DNA of 7,213 bases from JBHIBC01 sp046758905 (GCA_046758905.1 JBHIBC010000102.1:1-7213); one strand, 5' to 3'. Shown: positions 1 to 5,680, counted from the first letter of the stretch. Numbers and translations are program-made. The notes: generated by a model not told the origin, from the sequence alone.

Positions 1-1
1 G

Positions 2-793
2 GAGTACGTCGCGCGCGCCGCCGAGGGGCGCTTCGGCGAGTATCTCGCCGCCCGCCTCACCGGTCCGGCGGACCGCGTGGTCGTCGCGATGGCGCGGGCC
101 ATCGGCGACGGCGACCGGGTCGCCACCGGAGTGGCCTCGGCGCTGCCGATGCTCGCGGTGGCGCTGGCGCGGCGCACCCACGCGCCGCGTCTCCTCTACA
201 TCAACTGCGTCGGCGCGGTCGACCCGGAGATCGCCGGCGCCGCCGCGAGTTCCGTCGACCCGCGGCTCCTGGACCACTGCCGGTCCACGCTGGGGCTCCC
301 GGAGCTGTTCGACCTGGCACGCCGGGGCGGGATCGACCTGATGTTCTTCGGGGCGGCGCAGGTGGACGAGCGGGCCCGGATCAACCTGACCTGCATCGGT
401 GAGTACCGCAGGCCGAGGACGAAGCTGGCGGGGCCCGCGGGATCGCCCTCGATGCGCAGCCATGTCCGCAAGGTGGTGATCGTCGTGCCGCGCCACTCGA
501 CGCGGAGTCTGGTCCGCGCCGTCGACTTCGCGACCGCAGTCCCGGCGCCGCGCAACCGGGAGACCATGGTGGTCACCGACCGGGCCCGGCTGCGGCTCGA
601 TTCCGGCCGCTTGCGGCTGGTGTCGCGGCACGCCGGCGTCGCGGTCGAGGACCTGAGGGCGCGCACCGCGTTTCCCCTGGAGGGCGACTGGGACGCCACA
701 ACGCCCGAGCCCACGCCGGGGGAGATGGCGGCTCTCGCGGCGCTGGATCCCGGGGGGATCCGTCATCGATTGATCCGACGGGAAGCGCGATGA
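2..793 (+). CDS. Family-I CoA-transferase, beta-subunit-like (GctB/IpdB type), 5' end cut by window edge
   Basis: Enzymes of this family move CoA between carboxylic acids or, in the IpdAB branch, hydrolyse a CoA-activated ring. The beta-type domain is seen from the first GTG (77): an AxxIGDGDRVATG opening, a THAP segment, FFGAAQVDERARINLT (family consensus FxGAAQVDxxGNxNxT), then RSHVRKVVIVVPRHSTRSLVRAVDFAT (consensus ...HxxRxFVxxVDFxT). The frame stays open to the left edge with no ATG or GTG before 77. A GTG 77 start would leave almost no N-terminus. The preceding residues (EYVARAAEGRFGEYLAARL...) resemble the C-terminal end of an alpha subunit, so an alpha-beta fusion is likely but unproven. 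Oddity: where the family has Glu-Ser-Gly with the catalytic Glu, this protein has Cys-Val-Gly (TGC at 206-208). The stop overlaps the next gene by 4 bp (ATGA), indicating translational coupling. The family call is firm; the substrate is unknown. Confidence 0.82.
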   Translation, partial: EYVARAAEGRFGEYLAARLTGPADRVVVAMARAIGDGDRVATGVASALPMLAVALARRTHAPRLLYINCVGAVDPEIAGAAASSVDPRLLDHCRSTLGLPELFDLARRGGIDLMFFGAAQVDERARINLTCIGEYRRPRTKLAGPAGSPSMRSHVRKVVIVVPRHSTRSLVRAVDFATAVPAPRNRETMVVTDRARLRLDSGRLRLVSRHAGVAVEDLRARTAFPLEGDWDATTPEPTPGEMAALAALDPGGIRHRLIRREAR

Positions 794-1839
794 GCGCGTC
801 CGTGATGAGCGCGGTGGTGCTGAGGGAGTTCGGCGGGCCTGAGAAGCTCCGCCTCGAGGAGGTCGCGGCCCCGACGCCGGACAGCCTGCGGGACCGCGAG
901 GTGCTGATCCGCGTCCGCGCGGTCGGGATCTGCCACCACGACATCATCAACCGGTCCGGCCGGCTTCCACGCACCAGGCTCCCCTCCATCCTGGGACACG
1001 AGATCGCGGGAGAGGTCAGGGCCGTGGGGCCTCAGGCGCTGGCGATCCGACCCGGCGACCGCGTGGCGACCATCCAGCGCGTGCACTGCGGGCGGTGCGA
1101 GCTCTGCCGGCGCGGCAGGACGACCCTGTGCAGGGAGGGGGTCTTCTTCGGTGAGGAAATCCCGGGCGGGTACGCCGACTTCGTCGTGTCGCAGGAGCGG
1201 GCTCTGGCCCGGGTCCCGGACTCCATCCCCATCGAGAAGGCGTCGATCTGCGCCTGCACCATCGGCACCGCGATTCACGTCGTGCGCAGCCGCGGGGAGA
1301 TCGGGCCGGACGAGGCCGTCCTGATCACCGGCGCTTCGGGCGGTGTCGGCATGCACGTCGTGCAGGTCTGCCGCCTGATGGGTGCCCGGACCATCGCGGT
1401 CACCTCCTCGCCGGACAAGGAGGCGCGCCTGAAGGAGGCGGGCGCCGACGATGTGGTGGTGTCGCCCGACCTGAGATTCGCGCGGCAGGTGAGGCGCCTC
1501 ACGGGCGGTCGCGGCGTCGACCTGGTCGTTGAGATCACCGGTGCACCGACCTTCGACCAGGCGCTTCACACCCTGGCGCCGGCGGGCCGCATGGTCATCG
1601 TCGGCGATCTGGGCGCGCGGCCCGTCTCGCTCGTGCCGGGCCTGGTGATCCTCAAGGAGCTCGAGATCCGCGGCTCCTTCGCCACCACCACGGCCGAGCT
1701 GTCGGAGGCCTTGCGCCTGGTCGCCGAGAACAGGATCCGGCCGGTGATCTCGCGGGTCATGCCGCTGTCGCGTGTCGCCGAAGCCCACCGGATGCTCTAC
1801 GATCGCGCCGTGACCGGGCGCCTGGTCCTGGCCGTCTGA
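790..1839 (+). CDS. Zinc-dependent medium-chain alcohol dehydrogenase / reductase
   Basis: A cytoplasmic NAD(P)H-dependent oxidoreductase of the MDR superfamily, 349 residues, which is full length. The N-terminal GroES-like domain carries likely catalytic zinc ligands Cys48 (GICHHD), His70-Glu71 (GHE) and probably Cys156. The structural-zinc lobe has four cysteines at 100, 103, 106 and 114. The Rossmann domain has GASGGVG at 181-187, and the end shows the usual VTGRLVL. Start ATG 790 overlaps the upstream stop and has a GGGAAG at 780-785. ATG 805 (Met6) also matches the usual MSAVVL-type N-terminus but has no Shine-Dalgarno of its own. Coupling to a CoA-transferase suggests a role in a CoA-thioester or alcohol/aldehyde catabolic pathway. 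Related zinc MDRs include alcohol dehydrogenases, acryloyl-CoA reductases and cyclic hydroxyacyl-CoA dehydrogenases. I cannot choose between these from sequence. Confidence 0.9.
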   Translation: MSASVMSAVVLREFGGPEKLRLEEVAAPTPDSLRDREVLIRVRAVGICHHDIINRSGRLPRTRLPSILGHEIAGEVRAVGPQALAIRPGDRVATIQRVHCGRCELCRRGRTTLCREGVFFGEEIPGGYADFVVSQERALARVPDSIPIEKASICACTIGTAIHVVRSRGEIGPDEAVLITGASGGVGMHVVQVCRLMGARTIAVTSSPDKEARLKEAGADDVVVSPDLRFARQVRRLTGGRGVDLVVEITGAPTFDQALHTLAPAGRMVIVGDLGARPVSLVPGLVILKELEIRGSFATTTAELSEALRLVAENRIRPVISRVMPLSRVAEAHRMLYDRAVTGRLVLAV

Positions 1840-1869
1840 GGCCGCGCCCCGGTCGGGGGGAACCGCTCG

Positions 1870-2415
1870 ATGAGGTCAGGCTCCCGCCTCACCGGATTCT
1901 TCGCCCTGGCCGCTCTGCTCGGCGCGCTCGGCACGGCCGGGGCCGACGGGGGAACGGGGCCGTCGGGCGCCTCCGCCGCTCTGGGCCCGGAGGACTTCCT
2001 GTGGATCTACGGCGCGGGGCGGACCCGGACGATCGACCCCGACGGGACGCAGCTCCGCGGCATCGAACTGGAGTGGGGGATCGGCGACGAGATCGAGACC
2101 TTCCAGTCGGGGGGCGTCTGGATCTCGGGCCAGGAGGGGGGCGGGCGGCGGGTCCTGGGGATCGGGGCGATCTACCGCATCGCGGTCCTCAGGCCCGGGC
2201 CGCTGCGCCTGGCGCCGCGGCTGCGCCTCGGCCTCGAGCACCGGGAGCGTGCGCTGGGGGAGGGATTCGACGCCTTTCTCGCGTCCGGCCTGGAGATCGG
2301 CGTTTGGCTGGGGACGCGGCTCGAGGTCGCGATCTTCGCCGATCGCGAGTTCCCCCTCGACGCAGGGACCCGGAACCGGGTGGGGCTCCAGCTACGCCTC
2401 GGCCGGTCGCTGTAG
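1870..2415 (+). CDS. Secreted beta-rich protein of unknown function
   Basis: 181 residues that I do not recognise as a named family. Residues 1-25 form a signal peptide: MRSGSRL, then a hydrophobic Ala/Leu stretch, then a GTAGADG-like cleavage region. After a Gly/Ser/Ala linker, the mature part alternates polar and hydrophobic residues in short strands separated by turns. Examples are RGIELEWGIGDE at 63-74, RRVLGIGAIYRIAVL at 93-107, LRLAPRLRLGLEHR at 112-125, SGLEIGVWLGTRLEVAIFAD at 139-158 and NRVGLQLRLGRSL at the end. This is the pattern of a small outer-membrane barrel or lipocalin-like fold in a Gram-negative cell. It ends in Leu rather than the typical aromatic residue, so barrel insertion is uncertain. 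Start ATG 1870 has a G-rich Shine-Dalgarno (GGGGGGAA, 1855-1862). It lies 30 bp after the dehydrogenase and may share its transcript. The coding call is well supported; function is unknown. Confidence 0.75.
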   Translation: MRSGSRLTGFFALAALLGALGTAGADGGTGPSGASAALGPEDFLWIYGAGRTRTIDPDGTQLRGIELEWGIGDEIETFQSGGVWISGQEGGGRRVLGIGAIYRIAVLRPGPLRLAPRLRLGLEHRERALGEGFDAFLASGLEIGVWLGTRLEVAIFADREFPLDAGTRNRVGLQLRLGRSL

Positions 2416-2426
2416 CGGGAGGAGCG

Positions 2427-2457
2427 TTGACAGCCTCGCGTCCCTCTGCGATATAAT
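2427..2457 (+). promoter_or_regulatory. Sigma-70-type promoter upstream of purM
   Basis: Exact -35 hexamer TTGACA (2427-2432) and exact -10 hexamer TATAAT (2452-2457), separated by 19 bp. The AT-rich -10 stands out sharply in this GC-rich background and sits 11 bp after the stop of the upstream gene. Transcription would start near 2464 and drive purM and the genes behind it. The spacer is 2 bp longer than the 17-bp optimum, which usually weakens such a promoter or makes it activator-dependent. Confidence 0.8.
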
Positions 2458-2475
2458 CCGCCGCCCACACGAGAC

Positions 2476-2489
2476 ACGCTGAACGCTGA
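2476..2489 (+). repeat. Tandem 7-bp direct repeat in the purM leader
   Basis: ACGCTGA occurs twice with no gap (2476-2482 and 2483-2489), just downstream of the predicted transcription start. It could be a regulator site or chance. There is no other evidence for a regulator. Confidence 0.4.
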
Positions 2490-2552
2490 TTATCACGGTG
2501 AGTGCCGCACGTGTGTCGATGAGCGAGAACGCGCGGAGCAGGGACCGGAGCC

Positions 2553-2560
2553 GGAGGGAG
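2553..2560 (+). promoter_or_regulatory. Strong ribosome binding site deciding the purM start
   Basis: GGAGGGAG lies 6 nt before GTG 2567. The other in-frame starts (GTG 2498, GTG 2513, ATG 2519) have no recognisable Shine-Dalgarno, so this site favours GTG 2567. Confidence 0.6.
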
Positions 2561-2566
2561 CGCGGC

Positions 2567-3715
2567 GTGGCGCCCCGCACGGGGGCGGGCCGGGCCGGCG
2601 CGCGGGCGGGACCGGCGCCGCTCAGGTCCGCCTCGGGTCGTCTCACCTACAGGGACGCGGGCGTCGACATCGACGCCAAGATGCGCGCCATCCAGCGCCT
2701 CAGGATGATCGCCCGGGGGACCTTCAAGAAGGGGGTCCTGACCGACATCGGGGCGTTCGGAGGCCTTTTCGACCTCGGGGCGGCCGGGAGCTACCGCCAC
2801 CCCGTCCTGGTCAGCAGCACCGACGGCGTCGGCACCAAGCTGCAGGTCGCCATCCGCGCCGGCCGGCACCGCAGCATCGGCATCGATCTGGTGAACCACT
2901 GCGTCAACGACATCCTGGTCCAGGGGGCGACGCCGCTCTTCTTCCTCGATTACGTCGCCATGGGCCGCATCCAGCCGGAGGTGCTGTCCGATCTCGTCAC
3001 CGGGCTGGCGCGCGGCTGCCGCGACGCGGGGTGCGCCCTGATCGGAGGCGAGACCGCCGAGATGCGGTCCGTCTACCGGGCGGACGAGTATGACCTGGCC
3101 GGGTTCATCGTGGGCATCGCCGAGCGGGAGCACCTGATCACGGGCTCGCGGATCGCCGCCGGCGACATCCTGATCGGCCTGCCCTCGTCGGGCCTGCACA
3201 CCAACGGGTACTCCCTGGCCCGTAAGATCTTCTTCGAGAAGCGGGGGCTCAGGCCCGAGTCGCGCCTCCCGGAGCTGGGGCGGACCGTCGGCGAGGAGCT
3301 GCTCGCCATCCACCGATCGTACCTGCCGGTGGTGCGGGGCCTGATCCCGACCGGCACCCTCTACGGCATGGCGCACATTACCGGAGGCGGCCTCACCGAC
3401 AACATCCCGCGGGTCCTGCCGCGCGGCGTGGCGGCCCGGATCGAGCTGGGCAGCTGGCCGGTCCCGCCCGTCTTCCAGTACCTGCAGCGCGAGGGGCGGG
3501 TCCCGGAGGAGGAGATGCTGCGGACCTTCAACATGGGGATCGGGATGGTCCTCATCGTGCCGCTGCACCACGAGGCGCAGGTGCTCGGGCACCTCGACGG
3601 GCTTCGGGAGAAGCATTACCGGATCGGGGAGATCGTCAGGGGGAACCGCAAGGTGATCTACACACAGCCGGCCGCCGGCCCCGGGAGCCCGACCGGCGGG
3701 GCGTCCGGATACTGA
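2567..3715 (+). CDS. purM: Phosphoribosylformylglycinamidine cyclo-ligase (AIR synthase)
   Basis: Catalyses the ATP-dependent ring closure of FGAM to AIR, the fifth step of de novo purine synthesis, in the cytoplasm. From GTG 2567 the product is 382 residues (E. coli PurM is about 345). The conserved part begins at LTYRDAGVDID (residue 26). Then follow STDGVGTK (84-91), GGETAEM (160-166), SGLHTNGYSLAR (208-219), ITGGGL (271-276) and FNMGIGM (321-327), all PurM hallmarks in order. I chose GTG 2567 because it has GGAGGGAG 6 nt upstream. The frame also opens at GTG 2498 (405 residues) or ATG 2519, but those starts lack a ribosome site and add only Arg/Ala/Gly-rich, unconserved sequence. Oddity: GGETAEM is normally followed by Pro-Gly-Met-Tyr, and here it is Arg-Ser-Val-Tyr. 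It is the first gene behind the 2427-2457 promoter and is probably co-transcribed with purN. Confidence 0.93.
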   Translation: MAPRTGAGRAGARAGPAPLRSASGRLTYRDAGVDIDAKMRAIQRLRMIARGTFKKGVLTDIGAFGGLFDLGAAGSYRHPVLVSSTDGVGTKLQVAIRAGRHRSIGIDLVNHCVNDILVQGATPLFFLDYVAMGRIQPEVLSDLVTGLARGCRDAGCALIGGETAEMRSVYRADEYDLAGFIVGIAEREHLITGSRIAAGDILIGLPSSGLHTNGYSLARKIFFEKRGLRPESRLPELGRTVGEELLAIHRSYLPVVRGLIPTGTLYGMAHITGGGLTDNIPRVLPRGVAARIELGSWPVPPVFQYLQREGRVPEEEMLRTFNMGIGMVLIVPLHHEAQVLGHLDGLREKHYRIGEIVRGNRKVIYTQPAAGPGSPTGGASGY

Positions 3716-3729
3716 CGACCGGGCCGCCG

Positions 3730-3918
3730 ATGTCGGCCTACGGCCTGTTTCTGACCCTCATGTCCGGGCTGTTCGCGGTCTGCGCCGCCCTGCTCCTGGG
3801 CTTGGCGCTGGCCCAGACCCTGAGGCGACGCGGGCGGAGGGCGATCGTGTATCTCGGGCTGACTCTAGTGGCCACCATCGTCGCCGCCGGCTTCTACTTC
3901 GTCCGCCGGCTCCTCTGA
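3730..3918 (+). CDS. Small two-helix membrane protein
   Basis: 62 residues that match no family I recognise. Two hydrophobic segments (about 5-29 and 39-57) flank a short basic loop, QTLRRRGRRA (29-38), and the protein ends FYFVRRLL. The charge pattern suggests both termini on one side and the Arg loop on the cytoplasmic side, although the C-terminal arginines compete with that. It sits 14 bp after purM and 11 bp before purN. An uninterrupted ORF with clear membrane composition in such a tight slot supports real coding. Its ribosome site is weak (CCGGG ahead of ATG 3730). It shows no similarity to purine enzymes, and any link to purine metabolism rests only on position. Confidence 0.65.
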   Translation: MSAYGLFLTLMSGLFAVCAALLLGLALAQTLRRRGRRAIVYLGLTLVATIVAAGFYFVRRLL

Positions 3919-3929
3919 GGGATGATGCC

Positions 3930-4586
3930 GTGGTGTCCGCCGGCCGCCCCGCGGGGCCCCCGTCTCCGAATCGCGTCGGGGTGCTGATCTCCGGCCGCGG
4001 CTCGAACCTGGGGGCGATCCTCGACCGGATCGAGTCCGGACAGCTCGACGCCGTCGTCAGCCTGGTGATCAGCAACGAGCCGGACGCTCCGGGAGTGCTG
4101 CTGGCGAGGGGGCGGGGCGTCGAGACGCTCGTCCTGGACCACCGCCGGAGCGCGAGCCGGGAGGAGCACGACCGCCGGATGGCTCAGGCGCTCGAGGCCC
4201 GGCGGGTGCGGCTGGTCTGCCTCGCCGGATACATGCGGGTCCTCTCGCCCTGGTTCGTGCGACGCTTCCGCGGGCGCATCCTCAACATCCATCCCTCCCT
4301 TCTCCCGGCCTTCCCCGGCACCGTCGCTCCGGCCGCGGCGATCGAGCACGGCGTCAAGGTGTCGGGATGCACGGTCCACTTCGTCGACGAGGGGATCGAC
4401 AGCGGCCCGATATTTCTCCAGAAGGCGGTCCCGGTCCTCGACGACGACACCCCGGAGACCCTGGCGGCTCGCATCCTGGTGCAGGAGCACCGCCTGTACA
4501 GTCGGGCGATCGCGCTGTACTTCTCGGGGGGCTGGCGGATCGCCGGGCGCCGAGTGATCGGGACCGACGCGGCTCCCGCGGACTGA
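3930..4586 (+). CDS. purN: Phosphoribosylglycinamide formyltransferase (GAR transformylase, 10-formyl-THF dependent)
   Basis: Transfers a formyl group from 10-formyltetrahydrofolate to GAR, giving FGAR, the third step of purine synthesis. 218 residues, close to the usual size (E. coli 212). VGVLISGRGSNLGAIL at 16-31 holds the phosphate-binding GSN loop. CLAGYMRVLS at 97-106 and LNIHPSLLPAFPG at 118-130 supply catalytic Asn119 and His121. GCTVHFVDEGIDSGPI at 146-161 supplies His150 and Asp157 (the E. coli Asn106/His108/Asp144 set). Start GTG 3930 has GAGGGA 7 nt upstream; ATG 3922 and ATG 3925 are in another frame. Oddity: after PAFPG the family normally has a Leu-His-Ala-His/Gln type loop, while this protein has Thr-Val-Ala-Pro-Ala, losing the conserved histidine. 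All core catalytic residues remain, so it is probably active. It is the last gene of the pur cluster. Confidence 0.92.
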   Translation: MVSAGRPAGPPSPNRVGVLISGRGSNLGAILDRIESGQLDAVVSLVISNEPDAPGVLLARGRGVETLVLDHRRSASREEHDRRMAQALEARRVRLVCLAGYMRVLSPWFVRRFRGRILNIHPSLLPAFPGTVAPAAAIEHGVKVSGCTVHFVDEGIDSGPIFLQKAVPVLDDDTPETLAARILVQEHRLYSRAIALYFSGGWRIAGRRVIGTDAAPAD

Positions 4587-4591
4587 GGGGG

Positions 4592-4606
4592 CCCGCCGGC
4601 GGCGGG
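4592..4606 (+). terminator. Possible GC hairpin at the end of purN, no T-run
   Basis: CCCGCC / GGCGGG with a 3-nt loop begins 6 nt after the purN stop. It lacks a U-tract, and hairpins this short arise easily in such DNA, so this is only a weak candidate for mRNA 3'-end structure. Confidence 0.25.
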
Positions 4607-4621
4607 GGCGACCCGATCCGG

Positions 4622-4773
4622 CTCCCCCGGGCACGCGGGCTGTCCGTCCGCGGACGCCCGCCGCGCCCGGCCCGTACCGGATCGCGGCGCCCCGCGGGGC
4701 CGCGGTGGCCGCCCGCCGCCCGCAAACGCCCTCCCGCTGGCCGTGCCCGCCCCTCGCTCCTCCGGGCACGCGG
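4622..4773. repeat. Direct repeat pair (16 of 17 bp identical)
   Basis: The copies are 4622-4638 and 4757-4773, sharing the exact core CCGGGCACGCGG and starting 135 bp apart. Both lie in the purN-radC gap. Role unknown. Confidence 0.45.
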
Positions 4774-4794
4774 ATTGCTCGGGCGTCGGCGAGG

Positions 4795-4809
4795 CGGGAG
4801 CCCCTCCCG
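4795..4809 (+). promoter_or_regulatory. Small hairpin immediately before the radC ribosome site
   Basis: CGGGAG / CTCCCG with loop CCC (4801-4803). The radC Shine-Dalgarno GAGG (4813-4816) follows 3 nt later. It could affect ribosome access if transcribed. No regulator is known. Confidence 0.3.
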
Positions 4810-4822
4810 ATCGAGGCGTGTC

Positions 4823-5551
4823 ATGAGCGAGTCGATGTACCCGGACGAGCCGCCCGTCGTGCAGGAGCCGTCGCTCAGGCGCGGGCGGCTGAGCGAGCTG
4901 CCGGCGACGGTCCTCCGCCCGCGCGACAAGCTGTGCCGGTTCGGTGCCAGAGGCATGAGTCACGCCGAGCTTCTGGCCGTCCTCCTCGGGAGCGGGACGC
5001 GCGGCCAAAACGTCCTCCAGCTGGCGGAGGACCTGATCGCGCGCTACGGTTCCTCCGGGCTGTCGGAGCTGTCCCTGGGGGACTGGACCGGAAACCGCGG
5101 GGTCGGGAGGGTCAAGGCGAGCCGGATCCTGGCGGCGTTCGAGCTCGGGCGGCGCCTCGTCGCCCCGCCGGCCGACGATCCGCGTGTCGGCTCCCCGACC
5201 GAGGCGTTCGCGCTGGTGCGCGATCTCAAGTCGGCCCGCAGGGAGCACCTGGTGGCGCTCTACCTAGACGCTCAGAACCGCCTGATCGTCCGCGAGACGG
5301 TGTCGATCGGGAGCCTGAACACCACCCGCACCCACCCGCGCGAGGTGCTTCAGCCGGCGATCGTCCACTCCGCGCTGGCCTTCGTCCTCGTCCACAATCA
5401 CCCGAGCGGCAGCCTGGAGCCGAGCCACGACGATGTGGAGTTCACGCGCGCCATGGCGCGGGCCGGGGAGCTGATCGGGGTGAGCCTCTACGACCACCTG
5501 ATCGTCAGCCGGCGCGGCTTCGTGAGCCTCAAGGAGCGCGGCCTCCTGTGA
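4823..5551 (+). CDS. radC: RadC family protein (JAMM/MPN-fold, DUF2466)
   Basis: 242 residues, normal for the family. The N-terminal part has LPATVLRPRDKLCRFGARGMSHAELLAVLLGSG (26-58), typical of RadC, and a helix-hairpin-helix-like GVGRVKASRILAAFELGRR (93-111). The C-terminal MPN domain has REHLVALYLDAQN (140-152), SIGSLN (161-166), the metal-binding HNHPSG (191-196, His191 and His193), and PSHDD (200-204) supplying the Asp ligand. It closes with LYDHLIV and GFVSLKERGLL. The fold is that of zinc metallo-isopeptidases, but the cellular job is unsettled. The old DNA-repair assignment in E. coli was withdrawn, and the name is kept by homology. Start ATG 4823 has GAGG 6 nt upstream and gives the family-length N-terminus. 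The same frame stays open back into purN, but that is non-coding read-through. Confidence 0.93.
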   Translation: MSESMYPDEPPVVQEPSLRRGRLSELPATVLRPRDKLCRFGARGMSHAELLAVLLGSGTRGQNVLQLAEDLIARYGSSGLSELSLGDWTGNRGVGRVKASRILAAFELGRRLVAPPADDPRVGSPTEAFALVRDLKSARREHLVALYLDAQNRLIVRETVSIGSLNTTRTHPREVLQPAIVHSALAFVLVHNHPSGSLEPSHDDVEFTRAMARAGELIGVSLYDHLIVSRRGFVSLKERGLL

Positions 5552-5554
5552 GGG

Positions 5555-5619
5555 CGCGCGCTTCGCCTCCCGTGCCGGCGGGCCGACCGCCTTGCCCCGA
5601 CCGAGAGGCGCGGCGCGCG
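5555..5619 (+). terminator. Long imperfect stem-loop directly after radC
   Basis: Arms 5555-5569 and 5605-5619 pair over 15 positions, with one G-T wobble and one mismatch in the middle. The 35-nt loop holds a second 5-bp stem (GGCGG 5577-5581 / CCGCC 5587-5591). It begins 4 nt after the radC stop and ends before the tyrS promoter. There is no T-run, so it would be a structured or factor-dependent 3' end rather than a classic intrinsic terminator. Confidence 0.45.
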
Positions 5620-5627
5620 GGCGTCTC

Positions 5628-5657
5628 TGGACAGCGCGCCAGGCCCCCTTGTACGAT
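5628..5657 (+). promoter_or_regulatory. Probable promoter for tyrS
   Basis: TGGACA (5628-5633; 5 of 6 to consensus), an 18-bp spacer, and TACGAT (5652-5657; 4 of 6). This predicts a start near 5664, leaving a short leader of about 17 nt before GTG 5681. GGGA (5672-5675) can act as ribosome site. Confidence 0.5.
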
Positions 5658-5680
5658 GGCCCCCATTCTGTGGGACGACC

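Larger units (their letters stand above)
4587..4822. other. Non-coding, very GC-rich gap between purN and radC
   Basis: No ORF here has convincing protein-like content. Open frames run through it only because stop codons are rare at this GC. It holds a possible 6-bp hairpin just after purN (4592-4606), a 16/17-bp direct repeat (4622-4638 and 4757-4773), a 12-bp palindrome (4689-4700) and a hairpin just before the radC ribosome site (4795-4809). I see no clear -35/-10 promoter pair. Confidence 0.6.

Noticed and set aside
763..1788. Minus-strand ORF opposite the dehydrogenase
   Set aside because: Shadow of a gene with intact zinc and NAD-binding motifs.
2001..2456. Alternative + strand ORF over the secreted-protein gene
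   Set aside because: The competing frame (1870-2415) has a signal peptide, a good ribosome site and ordered beta-strand pattern. This one is Arg-rich noise and runs through the purM promoter.
2189..3616. Long minus-strand ORF opposite purM (475 codons)
   Set aside because: It is antisense to a gene with all PurM motifs. Its composition (His/Asp/Arg/Pro-rich, no recognisable domain) is what the reverse strand of GC-rich coding DNA gives.
4689..4700. 12-bp palindrome GCCCCGCGGGGC as a terminator
   Set aside because: It has almost no loop, no T-run and lies about 100 bp from the purN stop. Such palindromes are expected at this GC.
4367..4822. Extended 5' end of the radC frame back into purN
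   Set aside because: The frame is open only for lack of stops. ATG 4823 has a ribosome site and matches the normal RadC length.
3894..5248. Overlapping minus-strand ORFs across purN, the gap and radC
   Set aside because: Arg/Pro/Gly-rich shadows with no motifs. They do not supply a gene for the purN-radC gap.
5656..5680. ATG 5656 as an earlier tyrS start
   Set aside because: It is out of frame with tyrS and overlaps the predicted -10 element.
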